Source: Anaerolineae bacterium
GTDB lineage: Bacteria; Chloroflexota; Anaerolineae; Aggregatilineales; Phototrophicaceae
NCBI GenBank assembly: GCA_022825675.1
Contig: JAJDWK010000064.1
Coordinates: forward strand, 1-64,000
Direction: 5' to 3'
DNA length: 64,000 nt
The notes under the pieces are model-generated. The model made no database searches and was not told where the DNA came from. It saw only the letters and a program-made list of their open reading frames with translations. A program made the position numbers and the translations under genes. Below, one piece after another: positions 8,776 through 16,721 of this stretch; the stretch's first letter is position 1, and each line of letters starts with the position of its first letter.

Positions 8776-9611
8776 AAAAAGTTGGCATTCTGCATCCGGG
8801 GGCGATGGGCAGCTCAATCGCGGCATCGGCGGCCGCTGGCGGGCATGCAGTCTATTGGGCGGCGGCCGGGCGCAGCGCCGCCAGCCGCGCCCGCGCTGAT
8901 GCCCAGGGCTTGATTGCCCTGGAGTCGCTTGCCGAGCTTTGCGCTGTCTGTGATGTGCTGCTCTGCGTTTGCCCGCCTGATGCCGCGGTGACAGTCGCCG
9001 CTGCGGTCGCCAGCGCTGGCTTCCGCGGGCTGTATTGTGATGGCAACGCCATCGCGCCGCAAAAGGCGCGTTTGATTGGCGAGCGGCTCGCCGCCGCTGG
9101 CATCGATTTTGTGGATGGCAGCATCATCGGTCCCCCCGCTTGGCGCGCCGGCACAACCCGCTTCTATCTCTCCGGCAGCGGCGCGGACGCTATCGCCGCG
9201 CTTTTTGCCGGCTCGCTGACAGAAGCGATCCCGCTGGGTGAGGAAATTGGCAAAGCCTCAGCGCTGAAGATGGTCTTCGCCGCTGGCACCAAGGGCGCTA
9301 CCGCCCTCACGGTGGCGATACTGGGCGTGGCGGAGCAGCTGGGACTGCGCGCCGATTTGCATGCGGAGCTGGCACGGCGGGAAGCGGACTTGCCGCAGCG
9401 GCGTCAGCAGCAGGCGCGCGCAGTAACCGCCAAAGCCTGGCGCTTCGCCGGCGAAATGCAAGAAATCGCCACCACCTTTGAAGAGGCGGGGCTGCCGCCA
9501 GGCTTCTTCCAGGCGGCGCAGGAAGTCTATCAGCGGCTGGCGCTATTCAAAGACCAGGAAACGACCCCGGAAATTGAGGCGGTGCTGGCGGCGCTCTTAA
9601 AGCCCGATTAA
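8772..9611 (+). CDS. NAD(P)-binding 6-phosphogluconate-dehydrogenase-like protein (DUF1932 type)
   Basis: A 279-residue beta-hydroxyacid-dehydrogenase-type protein. The Rossmann motif GILHPGAMGSSIAAS is at the N-terminus, and the middle has VDGSIIGPPAWRAGTTRFYLSG and the helical GKASALKMVFAAGTKGATAL segment that normally carries the catalytic lysine (GKASALK). The C-terminal half matches the shorter DUF1932 branch. It probably oxidises a small hydroxyacid with NAD(P); the substrate is unknown. It is coupled to hisG by ATGA, so the two are translated together, though a role in histidine synthesis is not indicated. Its stop overlaps the stop of the convergent HAD gene. Confidence 0.8.
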   Translation: MKKVGILHPGAMGSSIAASAAAGGHAVYWAAAGRSAASRARADAQGLIALESLAELCAVCDVLLCVCPPDAAVTVAAAVASAGFRGLYCDGNAIAPQKARLIGERLAAAGIDFVDGSIIGPPAWRAGTTRFYLSGSGADAIAALFAGSLTEAIPLGEEIGKASALKMVFAAGTKGATALTVAILGVAEQLGLRADLHAELARREADLPQRRQQQARAVTAKAWRFAGEMQEIATTFEEAGLPPGFFQAAQEVYQRLALFKDQETTPEIEAVLAALLKPD

Positions 9612-10396
9612 ATCTGTCTCAGCGCCGCAATCAACTCGGGCAAGCCGGCGAATACCGCGTCCGGCTGCAGCGGGCTCGCGCGCAGGCTGGCGTCGTCCTC
9701 TACGCCCGTCAGCACCAGCGCCGTTTTGATGCCCAGCGCCGCCGCCCCGGCGATGTCAGTGCCGATGCGGTCGCCAATCATCAGGGTTTCTTCCGGGCGC
9801 GTGCCCAGGCGCTGCAGCGCCACTGCAAACATGGCGCTTTCTGGCTTGCCGATGACGGTCGGCGCGCAGCCTGATGCCGCTTCCAGCAGCGCCAGGATGC
9901 TGCCCGCGCCCGGCAGCAGCCCCTCGGGCGAGGGGAAGGAGCTGTCCGGATTGGTGCCGATGAAGCGCGCCCCCGCCCGAATCTGCAGCGCCGCCGCCTT
10001 GACCTTGTCATAAGTCAGCGCGAAATCAATGCCGCAGACGACAACTTCGGCGTCCGCGTCGACAAGCTGGAACTGCGCCTGCGCCAAGAGCTGCTTCAAG
10101 CCCGCGCCGCCGACAACATAAAGGCGCGTCCCGGCGGGATAGCGCGCCCGCAGATAGTCGGCGGTGGCGGTGCCGCTGGTGAGGATTTGCCGCGCCTCGA
10201 CGCCCGTCACGCCCATGCCCGCCAGCTTGCCTATGTAATCTCGCGGCGTATTGCTGCTGTTGTTTGTCGCCAGCATAATGTCGAGCCCGCGGCGCTGCGC
10301 CAACGTGAAGAGCGCGCCCAAACCCGGCAGCGGCTGCGCGCCGCGCCATAAAACGCCGTCCATGTCGCTGATGATGGCTTGTATCGACCGGAACAC
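9608..10396 (-). CDS. HAD-superfamily phosphatase, NagD-like (subfamily IIA)
   Basis: A 262-residue cytoplasmic HAD hydrolase. Motif I is DMDGVLW (nucleophile D11 and D13), motif II is ATNNSS, and motif III/IV is GKPESAMF followed by IGDRIGTDIAGA. The cap lies between motifs II and III as in NagD, PNPase and phosphoglycolate phosphatases. The GTG at 10396 is chosen because AGGGGA lies 6 bases upstream; the longer track start adds 12 unlikely residues. It is the last gene of the long minus-strand unit, 53 bases after the KARI-like gene. The likely substrate is a small phosphorylated metabolite; this cannot be narrowed. Confidence 0.88.
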   Translation of the reverse strand: MFRSIQAIISDMDGVLWRGAQPLPGLGALFTLAQRRGLDIMLATNNSSNTPRDYIGKLAGMGVTGVEARQILTSGTATADYLRARYPAGTRLYVVGGAGLKQLLAQAQFQLVDADAEVVVCGIDFALTYDKVKAAALQIRAGARFIGTNPDSSFPSPEGLLPGAGSILALLEAASGCAPTVIGKPESAMFAVALQRLGTRPEETLMIGDRIGTDIAGAAALGIKTALVLTGVEDDASLRASPLQPDAVFAGLPELIAALRQI

Positions 10397-10449
10397 AGAT
10401 TTCCCCTTTGCTTGCCCCCTGCCAAGTACCAAGTACGAAGGTATAGCCG

Positions 10450-11430
10450 CTATTTCAGACGCTCCAGCGTATCCTGCTCCAGCGCCCAGAGCGACCGCTT
10501 CTCCTGCGCGCTCAGCAGGCTGCTCAGGCGTGGGTAGCCATTTTCATATTCGCGCGACCATTCTACCGAAAAGTCGCCGCTGCGGATGTCGTCCATGGTC
10601 GCTTCCATCAGAGTTTCCAGCTTCAACTCTTTGAAGCGGTTGAGCCGGCTGAAGATGCCGTATTGCCCCGTCAAAGAAGACAGGCGCAGCGCCTGCAGCA
10701 ATCCACGCTGGGAAGCGCGTGAAAGATAATCGGTCAATTCGCCAGAAATGATGAGATCCATCATCACCGCTTCTGGCGGGAAGCCCAGCTCCAGCAGCAC
10801 GGTGGCGCCAGTCGTCATCAGATGATGAAATGCCGGCAGAATTGCCTGCTGCACAAAGAGGTCCAGCTGCGCTTCTTGCTGGGGGGACATCTCGATGGCG
10901 CCGGCGCGCAGGCTGCCCATCGCCAGCGCCAGCGCCAGCAGGGTTTCCATCGCGCTGCCAGTCGCATCCTGCCCGATGCCGATGAAGCTGAAGTAGCCGC
11001 TGCCATCCAGATAGCGCGCCCGCACCGCCTCGCCGATAGTGCGTGGCGCTATCATGCCGACATCGACGAATGGCGGCGGCTCGACAAAACCAAAGGCGAT
11101 GTTATAGCCGCTCGCCATCACCAGCAGATGCCCGCGCTGCAAATGGGGCGATATGCGCTCGACAAAAAGCTCGGGCAAGACGACATCCGGCACCAAGAGC
11201 ATCAGAATATGGCAGCGCGGGATGATGCTTTCGATATCCTGCGGCTCGAAGCCATCGGCGCGCGCATGCAGGCGCGTTTCGTCATGGGGCAAGCCAATCA
11301 GCAGCCGCAAGCCCGAATCCCGCAGGTTGTTGGCGAGGGGGCGCCCCAGGCTGCCATAGCCAATCAAGCCGACGGTCTTGCCGCGCAGCACATTAAGGTT
11401 CGCGTCCGCTTCTCGATAGATTGTCGCCAT
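10450..11430 (-). CDS. Divergent ketol-acid reductoisomerase-like (IlvC/KARI) protein
   Basis: A 326-residue protein with KARI layout: Rossmann motif GLIGYGSLGRPLANNLRDSG (about 21-40), MIAPRTIGEAVRARYLDGSG (about 126-145), QDATGSAMETLLALALAMG and a helical C-terminal knotted-domain-like part. Canonical KARI carries metal-binding D and E in ETDLFGEQ, and two Glu in FEcLHE. Here these read LDLFVQQ (D190 kept, E to Q194) and MDLIISG (E to D, second E lost), and the HG-hNIHF loop is ASGYNIAFG. The fold is therefore clear, but the valine/isoleucine activity is doubtful; it may act on another substrate. ATG at 11430 has GGAGA upstream. The preceding GNAT gene ends 14 bases away. Confidence 0.75.
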   Translation of the reverse strand: MATIYREADANLNVLRGKTVGLIGYGSLGRPLANNLRDSGLRLLIGLPHDETRLHARADGFEPQDIESIIPRCHILMLLVPDVVLPELFVERISPHLQRGHLLVMASGYNIAFGFVEPPPFVDVGMIAPRTIGEAVRARYLDGSGYFSFIGIGQDATGSAMETLLALALAMGSLRAGAIEMSPQQEAQLDLFVQQAILPAFHHLMTTGATVLLELGFPPEAVMMDLIISGELTDYLSRASQRGLLQALRLSSLTGQYGIFSRLNRFKELKLETLMEATMDDIRSGDFSVEWSREYENGYPRLSSLLSAQEKRSLWALEQDTLERLK

Positions 11431-11444
11431 AATGCTCTCCGCGC

Positions 11445-12293
11445 TCAGCCCAGCGTCTTGCGCCACATTTCCAGGTCATAGCCAGCGCGCGCAAAGCCCA
11501 ACCGTTGATACAAGCGCTGGGAGCTGATATTGCTGGCTTGCGTGTTTACTGTGATAGTATGCACCTGCCGCGCGCGCAGGCGGCTTAATAGCTGCGCCAG
11601 CAATGCCGAGCCGATGCCCTGCCGCTGCGCCGCGGGCTCGACCGCCAGGCGCGCCAGATGCGCCGCAGCGCCCTCCCGGCTGCAAAGCTGGAAAGCGGCG
11701 ATGCGCCCGCCCACAAGCGCTATGCTCGATTCTGAACAGAGGCGCAGCGCCCGCCACATTTCATGCCGCGCAAGCTGCCAGGGTGGCGGGAATGCCAGGC
11801 GGTCGATGCGCCGGAGCTGCGGCAGATGCTCCCGCTCGGCGGGGCGGATGCTGATATCAACCGCCGGCAGCGCCTGCGGCAGCTGGCGCAGGCTGATGAT
11901 ATCCTCCGCCTTGACGAATCCCAACCCCGCCAGATAGCCCGGCAGCCAGTCTTCAATGCACAGTACGGCGATACGCTGGCTGCCAGCCTGCAGGCAGTCG
12001 CTTTCCGCCGCTGCCCAAAGCTCGCGTAGCGCTTGCCCCGGCAGCGGACGCGCGTCCAGGCAGAGCAGGCGTAACCAGCTCCAGCCGCCGAGGGGCGGCG
12101 ACAAGCCGATAGCCGCCGCCAGCTCCCCGCCTTGCCAGGCGAGAAAGATGCGCCCGTATCCCGCGTCAATCCATTCGCTGGGGCTGAACCAATCGAGATG
12201 CAGCTGCATCCACGGGCTGCGCGCGAGCAGATCGAGCAAGGCGCGGCGATGCGCCCGCTCGTACACAGTTGCGCGCAGGCGGAGGCGGAGCAT
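11445..12293 (-). CDS. Two-domain GNAT N-acetyltransferase
   Basis: A 282-residue protein with two GNAT-like halves. The C-terminal half (about 145-282) is intact: VDISIRPAEREHLPQLRRID, then LARLAVEPAAQRQGIGSALL with the acetyl-CoA pyrophosphate loop RQGIG, and NISSQRLYQRLGF near the end, resembling RimI-type enzymes. The N-terminal half has the same general shape (GGELAAAIGLSPP, YLAGLGFVKAEDII) but no clear RxxGxG loop and is probably non-catalytic. ATG at 12293 overlaps the stop of the upstream ATPase gene (TGATG), so translation is coupled. The substrate (protein N-terminus or small molecule) is unknown; co-transcription with replication genes is notable. Confidence 0.82.
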   Translation of the reverse strand: MLRLRLRATVYERAHRRALLDLLARSPWMQLHLDWFSPSEWIDAGYGRIFLAWQGGELAAAIGLSPPLGGWSWLRLLCLDARPLPGQALRELWAAAESDCLQAGSQRIAVLCIEDWLPGYLAGLGFVKAEDIISLRQLPQALPAVDISIRPAEREHLPQLRRIDRLAFPPPWQLARHEMWRALRLCSESSIALVGGRIAAFQLCSREGAAAHLARLAVEPAAQRQGIGSALLAQLLSRLRARQVHTITVNTQASNISSQRLYQRLGFARAGYDLEMWRKTLG

Positions 12294-13714
12294 CAGCGCT
12301 TTTGCTGTGTGCGCATCGTGTAGCTGGGCGCTTTGATGGCGAAGGGCGTACACAGGCGGCGGTCCATCAAACGGGTTGCCAGCCGCGGGTCGCTGCTTTC
12401 CATGGTTTCGGTGGTAGTGATGACAGTTGGCAGCCGGCTGAGATAGCGATAATCGATGAGCTGTATCAGCTTTTCTTTTGCCCAGGGGGTCGCGCTCGCC
12501 AGGCGCAGGTCGTCCAAAATCAAAATCGGGCTGTTGCGGATTTCCCGAAAGCGGGTATCAAAACTGGTGGCGGATGACGGGTCAAATGCCAGGCGCAGGG
12601 TATCCAGCAAATCGGGCACCGTGAGGAACATGCGCTCCCGCCCGCGCTCCCACAGGTCATTGGCGATAGCGGCTGCCAGATGCGTCTTGCCACAGCCGGC
12701 AAGTCCCAGAAAACAAAGCCAGCCCTTGGGCGCTGCCGACCACTGCCGGGCGAGCTTGAGGGCGCGCTTCAGGTTCTGCTCTTCTTCCGCTTGCGGCGCG
12801 GCGGTGGAGAAGCTGTCATAACGCATATCCTGATAAAGCGTCATATCGGTAATGCGCAGCGCGGACGCTGGCGACAGCTGCAGGCGGCGATAATCCGGCG
12901 CGCTGATGCGAATATGCTGCACGACAGCCTGTTCCTGCAGGCGGCTGCTGATGCGCGGGTCAAGCTCTTCCAGGTGAACATTGGTGGTGATGACCGTGGG
13001 CAGCGCCGCCTGATGCCGATAATTCAGCAGTTGAAACAGCTTCTCCCGCGCCCAGACGCTGGGGTTCTCAACGCCGAGGTCGTCCAATACCAGCAGCGGC
13101 GCCCGGCGCAGGCGCTCAAAGGTTTCGTCATAGCTGGCTTCGGCGTTTGGGCTGTAGCTGATGCGCAGGAAGTCCAGCAAATCAGGCGCGGTGAGGAAGA
13201 GCACGCGCTCGCCGAAGCGCTCCAGCCGTTCATTGGCGATGGCGGCTGCCAGATGCGTCTTGCCGCAGCCATGAGGACCGGCGAATACAATCCAGCCGCT
13301 TGGCGCCGCCGCGAAGGCGCGCCCGCTGCGTTTTGCCCGCGCTAAAGACTCCTGCTCCCGCCGCGTGGCTTCCCGCCCGCGCAGCTCGATATCAAAACTG
13401 GCGAAGGTTTTATCCCGCTGGGACGCCAAATTGCCGGCGCGGCGCAGCCGTTCGTGCAGGGCGCGGTCCTTCGCCACCGGGTGATTGGGGCAGCGCTGGA
13501 ATTTGCCAAAGCGCTCGTCGCTATGCGGCAGGTGCAGCAGGTAAACGCCCCTGCCATCGCAGATGGGGCAGGGCTGTTCTGGATTGTCGGGGTCGCGACA
13601 GACGATGGCGGCGGACATGTCTTCCCAGCGGTCAGAATCAGGATTCGATATGGCGCTGCCATTCCCCGCTTGTATAGTGCTCAGCCCCTGCAAGATCTCG
13701 TCCGCGCGTTTCAT
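12293..13714 (-). CDS. DnaC/DnaI-like helicase-loader ATPase with two tandem AAA+ modules and an N-terminal Cys cluster
   Basis: A 473-residue protein. An N-terminal CPIC (49-52) plus RCPNH (75-78) looks like a zinc-binding finger. AAA+ module 1 has Walker A GPHGCGKTH (146-154) and Walker B LLVLDDLG (207-214). AAA+ module 2 has Walker A GLAGCGKTH (337-345) and Walker B ILILDDLR (397-404). Each is followed by a YRhxxxLPTVITT sensor segment, so the second looks like a duplicate of the first. DnaC and DnaI loaders place the DnaB ring on DNA and have a single AAA+ domain, so this doubled form is unusual. IstB is related, but no transposase is near. The ATG at 13714 is chosen because GGAAGGA lies upstream; it overlaps the DnaD-like gene by 77 bases. 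Confidence 0.85.
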   Translation of the reverse strand: MKRADEILQGLSTIQAGNGSAISNPDSDRWEDMSAAIVCRDPDNPEQPCPICDGRGVYLLHLPHSDERFGKFQRCPNHPVAKDRALHERLRRAGNLASQRDKTFASFDIELRGREATRREQESLARAKRSGRAFAAAPSGWIVFAGPHGCGKTHLAAAIANERLERFGERVLFLTAPDLLDFLRISYSPNAEASYDETFERLRRAPLLVLDDLGVENPSVWAREKLFQLLNYRHQAALPTVITTNVHLEELDPRISSRLQEQAVVQHIRISAPDYRRLQLSPASALRITDMTLYQDMRYDSFSTAAPQAEEEQNLKRALKLARQWSAAPKGWLCFLGLAGCGKTHLAAAIANDLWERGRERMFLTVPDLLDTLRLAFDPSSATSFDTRFREIRNSPILILDDLRLASATPWAKEKLIQLIDYRYLSRLPTVITTTETMESSDPRLATRLMDRRLCTPFAIKAPSYTMRTQQKR

Positions 13715-14330
13715 GGCTGCGTCCTTCCTGCCGCCAGCGTTCAAGCACTTTGCTGATATAACGCCAATGCCGCGCATTGCGCTCAACGGCGATTTGCATC
13801 GCCGCTTCCAGCCATTCCTGAGGATAGTCCGCCGCCGCCGCTTTGAGCGTGTCGGCAATCATCGGCGTCAGCGGTCCGATATTTTCTTCATAGAGCGCAA
13901 AAATGCTGGGGCGGGGCGGCAATATGGCGATTTCCTCGTCAGCGGCGGGCAGCCATTGCCCCGCCAGCGCCTGCGCGTACAGGGCGCGCCCGCTGGCATC
14001 GTCAGCGAAATAATAGCATACAGTTTTCCCGCCCCGCGTCAGCGCCGCGCGCAGCAAGCTGCCGCGGGCGGCCGCCTTGTTCAGCGCGGATTCCAGCGCC
14101 GCCTCCGCCTCCGTGATGCCGCGCCCCCGCGCCAGCCCGCGCATCAAATCTTCATCATCAGCGAATTCCTGCTGGCGCAAGCTGCGGTAAGCGCCTTCCT
14201 TCTGCGCCAGCGCCGCCAGACAAAAGAGCGATACCTTCAATTCGTCCAGGTCATCGCATTCCGCCAGCAAACGGCTGAATGCCGCCGCGGGCAGCGCTGC
14301 CTGCGCTTCGCTGCTATTTCCTGGTGGCAT
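13638..14330 (-). CDS. DnaD-domain replication initiation protein
   Basis: A 230-residue protein. The segment at about 140-195 (ALYEENIGPLTPMIADTLK, then ARHWRYISKVLERW) matches the DnaD/DnaB C-terminal domain, which binds DNA and helps recruit the helicase in Gram-positive-type initiation. The N-terminal half is helical, as in winged-helix or linker regions of such proteins. It lies 5 bases after dnaB and overlaps the helicase-loader-like gene, so helicase, DnaD and loader form a helicase-loading cassette. The frame stays open past the loader's start, so its last about 25 residues are encoded in overlapping DNA. Confidence 0.82.
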   Translation of the reverse strand: MPPGNSSEAQAALPAAAFSRLLAECDDLDELKVSLFCLAALAQKEGAYRSLRQQEFADDEDLMRGLARGRGITEAEAALESALNKAAARGSLLRAALTRGGKTVCYYFADDASGRALYAQALAGQWLPAADEEIAILPPRPSIFALYEENIGPLTPMIADTLKAAAADYPQEWLEAAMQIAVERNARHWRYISKVLERWRQEGRSHETRGRDLAGAEHYTSGEWQRHIES

Positions 14331-14335
14331 AGCGC

Positions 14336-15700
14336 TCAGCCCAAACTGTTTATATCAACCCGCTGCATCTTGACATCCATGAAGCGGGTGATTGATTTGT
14401 CGAAATACAGCTGCACCGTGCCGGTGGGACCGTGCCGGTGCTTCAACAGCAGCACTTCCGCCTGGTTGGGGAATTCGGTGTCTTCGGGATTATACACTTC
14501 ATCGCGATAGAGAAACATGACGGCATCGGCATCCTGTTCGATGGTGCCGCTTTCCCGCAAATCTGAAAGCTGGGGGCGCTTGTTCGCCCGCTGTTCGACC
14601 GCGCGTGACAATTGCGCTGTCGACAGCAAAGTTACATTGAGCTCCCGCGCGAGTTCTTTTAAGGAGCGGCTGATATAGCTGATTTCTTGTACGCGGTTGT
14701 TTTGATAGACCCTGCCCGCCGACATCAGCTGCATATAATCCACAATGACAATGTCCAGCCCATATTCATGCTGTAGGCGGCGGCATTTTGTGCGCATATC
14801 CACCGGCGTGAGCGCCGGGCTGTCGTCAAGAAATAGCGGCAGATTGGCGATGCGGCCGATAGCTTCGGTCAGCCTTGTCTGCTCCCGCGCGGAAATATCA
14901 GCGGTGCGCAGCTTTTGAATGCTGATGCCGGTTTCCATCGATATCAGCCGCTGCACCATCTGCTCGACGCCCATTTCCATGGTGAAGATAGCGACGCGGG
15001 CACCACGCCGCGCCGCGCCCAGCGCCACCGTGAGCACCCAACTGGTTTTGCCCATGCCCGGGCGCCCGGCAAATACGATGAGGTCGGACTTCTGCAAGCC
15101 GCCTAGCAAGCTGTCCAATGCCTTGAAGCCGGTGGGCTGCCCGGCGGAGCCAGCGCCAAGCTCCAACTGTTTTTCGATAGCGTCATAATAGTCGCTGACC
15201 GCATCCCATATCGGCACAAAATCCCGCTTGAGCTGCGCGTTGCTGACGGTCAGCAGCGCCTCTTCCGCTTCGCTGATGACGACATCGATGGGCAGCTCTT
15301 CGTCCAGCGCCTTCTGGCGGATGACATCGGCGGCTTGCATCAGCTTGCGCCGCGTGGAAGCCCGCGAGACCATCTCGCCATAAACTTCGGCATGCACCGC
15401 CGTTGGCGTGTTGTTTACCAATTGCGTCAGATAGGCAATGCCGCCGATCTCATCAAGCGTGCCCAGCTCCTCAAGCTCCCGCGTTACCGTTACATAATCG
15501 ATTGGGTCTTTGCGCTCTTGCAAGCGGGTGAGCGCCTTCCAGATTTCCTGGTGGCGGGCGATAAAGAAATCTTCGGCAGCGAGGAAGGCGGCGATGCTAA
15601 AATAGGCTTTTGCGTCCAGCAGGATAGCGCCCAACAGCGCCTGCTCCGCCTCGACGCTCATCGGGAGTTGTAGCTGGCTTTGCGCCACTTGGCTTTCCAT
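14336..15700 (-). CDS. dnaB: Replicative DNA helicase
   Basis: A 454-residue DnaB, the hexameric 5'-3' helicase of the replication fork. The N-terminal domain (about 10-115; PMSVEAEQALLGAILLD, HQEIWKAL) is followed by a linker and a RecA-like C-terminal domain. That domain has PTGFKALDSLLGGLQKSDLIVFAGRPGMGKTS (Walker A), IVIVDYMQLMS (Walker B) and LSTAQLSRAVEQRANKRPQLSDLRESG. The length is normal and no intein is seen. It is second in the minus-strand unit, 26 bases after the bifunctional nuclease gene and upstream of the dnaD-like and loader genes. Confidence 0.97.
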   Translation of the reverse strand: MESQVAQSQLQLPMSVEAEQALLGAILLDAKAYFSIAAFLAAEDFFIARHQEIWKALTRLQERKDPIDYVTVTRELEELGTLDEIGGIAYLTQLVNNTPTAVHAEVYGEMVSRASTRRKLMQAADVIRQKALDEELPIDVVISEAEEALLTVSNAQLKRDFVPIWDAVSDYYDAIEKQLELGAGSAGQPTGFKALDSLLGGLQKSDLIVFAGRPGMGKTSWVLTVALGAARRGARVAIFTMEMGVEQMVQRLISMETGISIQKLRTADISAREQTRLTEAIGRIANLPLFLDDSPALTPVDMRTKCRRLQHEYGLDIVIVDYMQLMSAGRVYQNNRVQEISYISRSLKELARELNVTLLSTAQLSRAVEQRANKRPQLSDLRESGTIEQDADAVMFLYRDEVYNPEDTEFPNQAEVLLLKHRHGPTGTVQLYFDKSITRFMDVKMQRVDINSLG

Positions 15701-15726
15701 AGGCTGCCGATCTTGGCGCGGGGCTT

Positions 15727-16269
15727 TTATTCGTCTTCCAGGTCTTCCAGATTGAGCGTATCGATGAAATCGGCAAATGTGCTGAGCTTGCTTTCATCGA
15801 CGCTTTCGCCGTAGTCGCCGCTTTCGTGCATATTGGAGGGCAAACCCAAAATCTCTTCTTCGACATCGCGGTCAGGCACGATGCTGGCGCGATCCATGAT
15901 ATTTTTTTCCACATATATGGGCACGCGCGCCCGCACCGCCAGGGCGATGGCATCGCTGGGGCGGGCGTCAACTTCGATGGTCTCGCCATTTAAGTCGATG
16001 AGCAGAATGGCAAAAAAGATATCCTTGTTGAGGTCGTTGATAAGCACGAAGCGCACCTGTCCGCCCATGTCGCGGATGGAGTTCAGCAATAAATCGTGCG
16101 TCAAGGGACGCTCGCGATCAACCCCCTGCAATTCAATGGTGATGGAGTCCGACTCAAATTGCCCAATCCAGATGGGCAGGTAACGTTCTTCCATAACATC
16201 GCGCAAAACCACCAAGCGATGCGGTGACATCAAACTGACCTGTACCCGATCCACGACCATCTCGATCAT
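15727..16269 (-). CDS. Bifunctional nuclease family protein (DUF151)
   Basis: A 180-residue protein with the BFN domain over the first about 140 residues: LPIWIGQFESDSITIELQGV and DARPSDAIALAVRARVPIYV are the family hallmarks, followed by an acidic tail. Plant members have been reported to have DNase/RNase activity; the bacterial role is unclear. It heads the unit that contains dnaB. The ATG at 16269 has a GAGG Shine-Dalgarno, and the upstream region is a repeat-rich intergenic stretch. Confidence 0.92.
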   Translation of the reverse strand: MIEMVVDRVQVSLMSPHRLVVLRDVMEERYLPIWIGQFESDSITIELQGVDRERPLTHDLLLNSIRDMGGQVRFVLINDLNKDIFFAILLIDLNGETIEVDARPSDAIALAVRARVPIYVEKNIMDRASIVPDRDVEEEILGLPSNMHESGDYGESVDESKLSTFADFIDTLNLEDLEDE

Positions 16270-16365
16270 AGGCTCGCCTCATGCGCACTAACCTTGCCGC
16301 TTAGTATACACCGCTTTCGCCGCGCATCAAAATGCCCCTTTTGCTGGGGTAGCGCAATCGCATCA

Positions 16366-16396
16366 AATTATTCACCACAGAGACACAGAAATAATT
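16366..16396. repeat. CACCACAGAGACACAG-type intergenic repeat, copy 1
   Basis: The core TTCACCACAGAGACACAG is bordered by AATTATT and AATAATT, an inverted pair. The same core recurs near 20.55, 33.87 and 57.8 kb. It is non-coding. Confidence 0.7.
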
Positions 16397-16427
16397 ACAA
16401 ATAAGTAATGCGAAATCGCGCCTCAAG

Positions 16428-16578
16428 CCCCCATCCCCCAGCCCCTTCGCCATCTCTATGGCGAAGTATCCCCAAAATGAGGGAAGGGGAGAATCCTCAG
16501 TGATTACAAGGGTTTTAAGCCCCTCCCTCTTTATGGGAAAATGCGCCATAGAGATGGCGCATGGGTTTGGGGTGGGGG
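16428..16578. repeat. Inverted pair of CCCCCATCCCCCAGCCCC-type repeats; bulk of a 452-base intergenic region
   Basis: The left arm CCCCCATCCCCCAGCCCC followed by CGCCATCTCTATGGCG is mirrored on the right by CGCCATAGAGATGGCG followed by TTTGGGGTGGGGG. The whole can fold into a long hairpin, and each CGCCATxxxxATGGCG core is itself palindromic. It also contains CTCCCCTTCCCTC (reverse strand), as in copies at 36.2 and 39.4 kb. The intergenic region 16270-16721 holds this and the previous repeat; the 99-residue ORF over it is not a credible gene. Confidence 0.7.
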
Positions 16579-16721
16579 AATATGTGGAATCCTGTTGCAT
16601 AATTAACTTGTACTTACTGAAATAATCGCCAATTTGTCATGCGAAAATTGGCAGCTTCTCTAAGGGTGATGCAGCGCGCTCGCGCTTCTTTTCCCCGCGG
16701 GACTTGGCTAAACTGTAGCGC

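Noticed and set aside
12293-13714. IS21-type IstB transposition protein
   Set aside because: IstB is related, but there is no istA, no terminal repeats, two AAA+ modules, and the gene is embedded in a dnaB-dnaD operon.
16301-16600. 99-residue minus-strand ORF
   Set aside because: It translates intergenic repeats (CCCCCATCC and CACCACAGAG families) and shows no homology or plausible start context.
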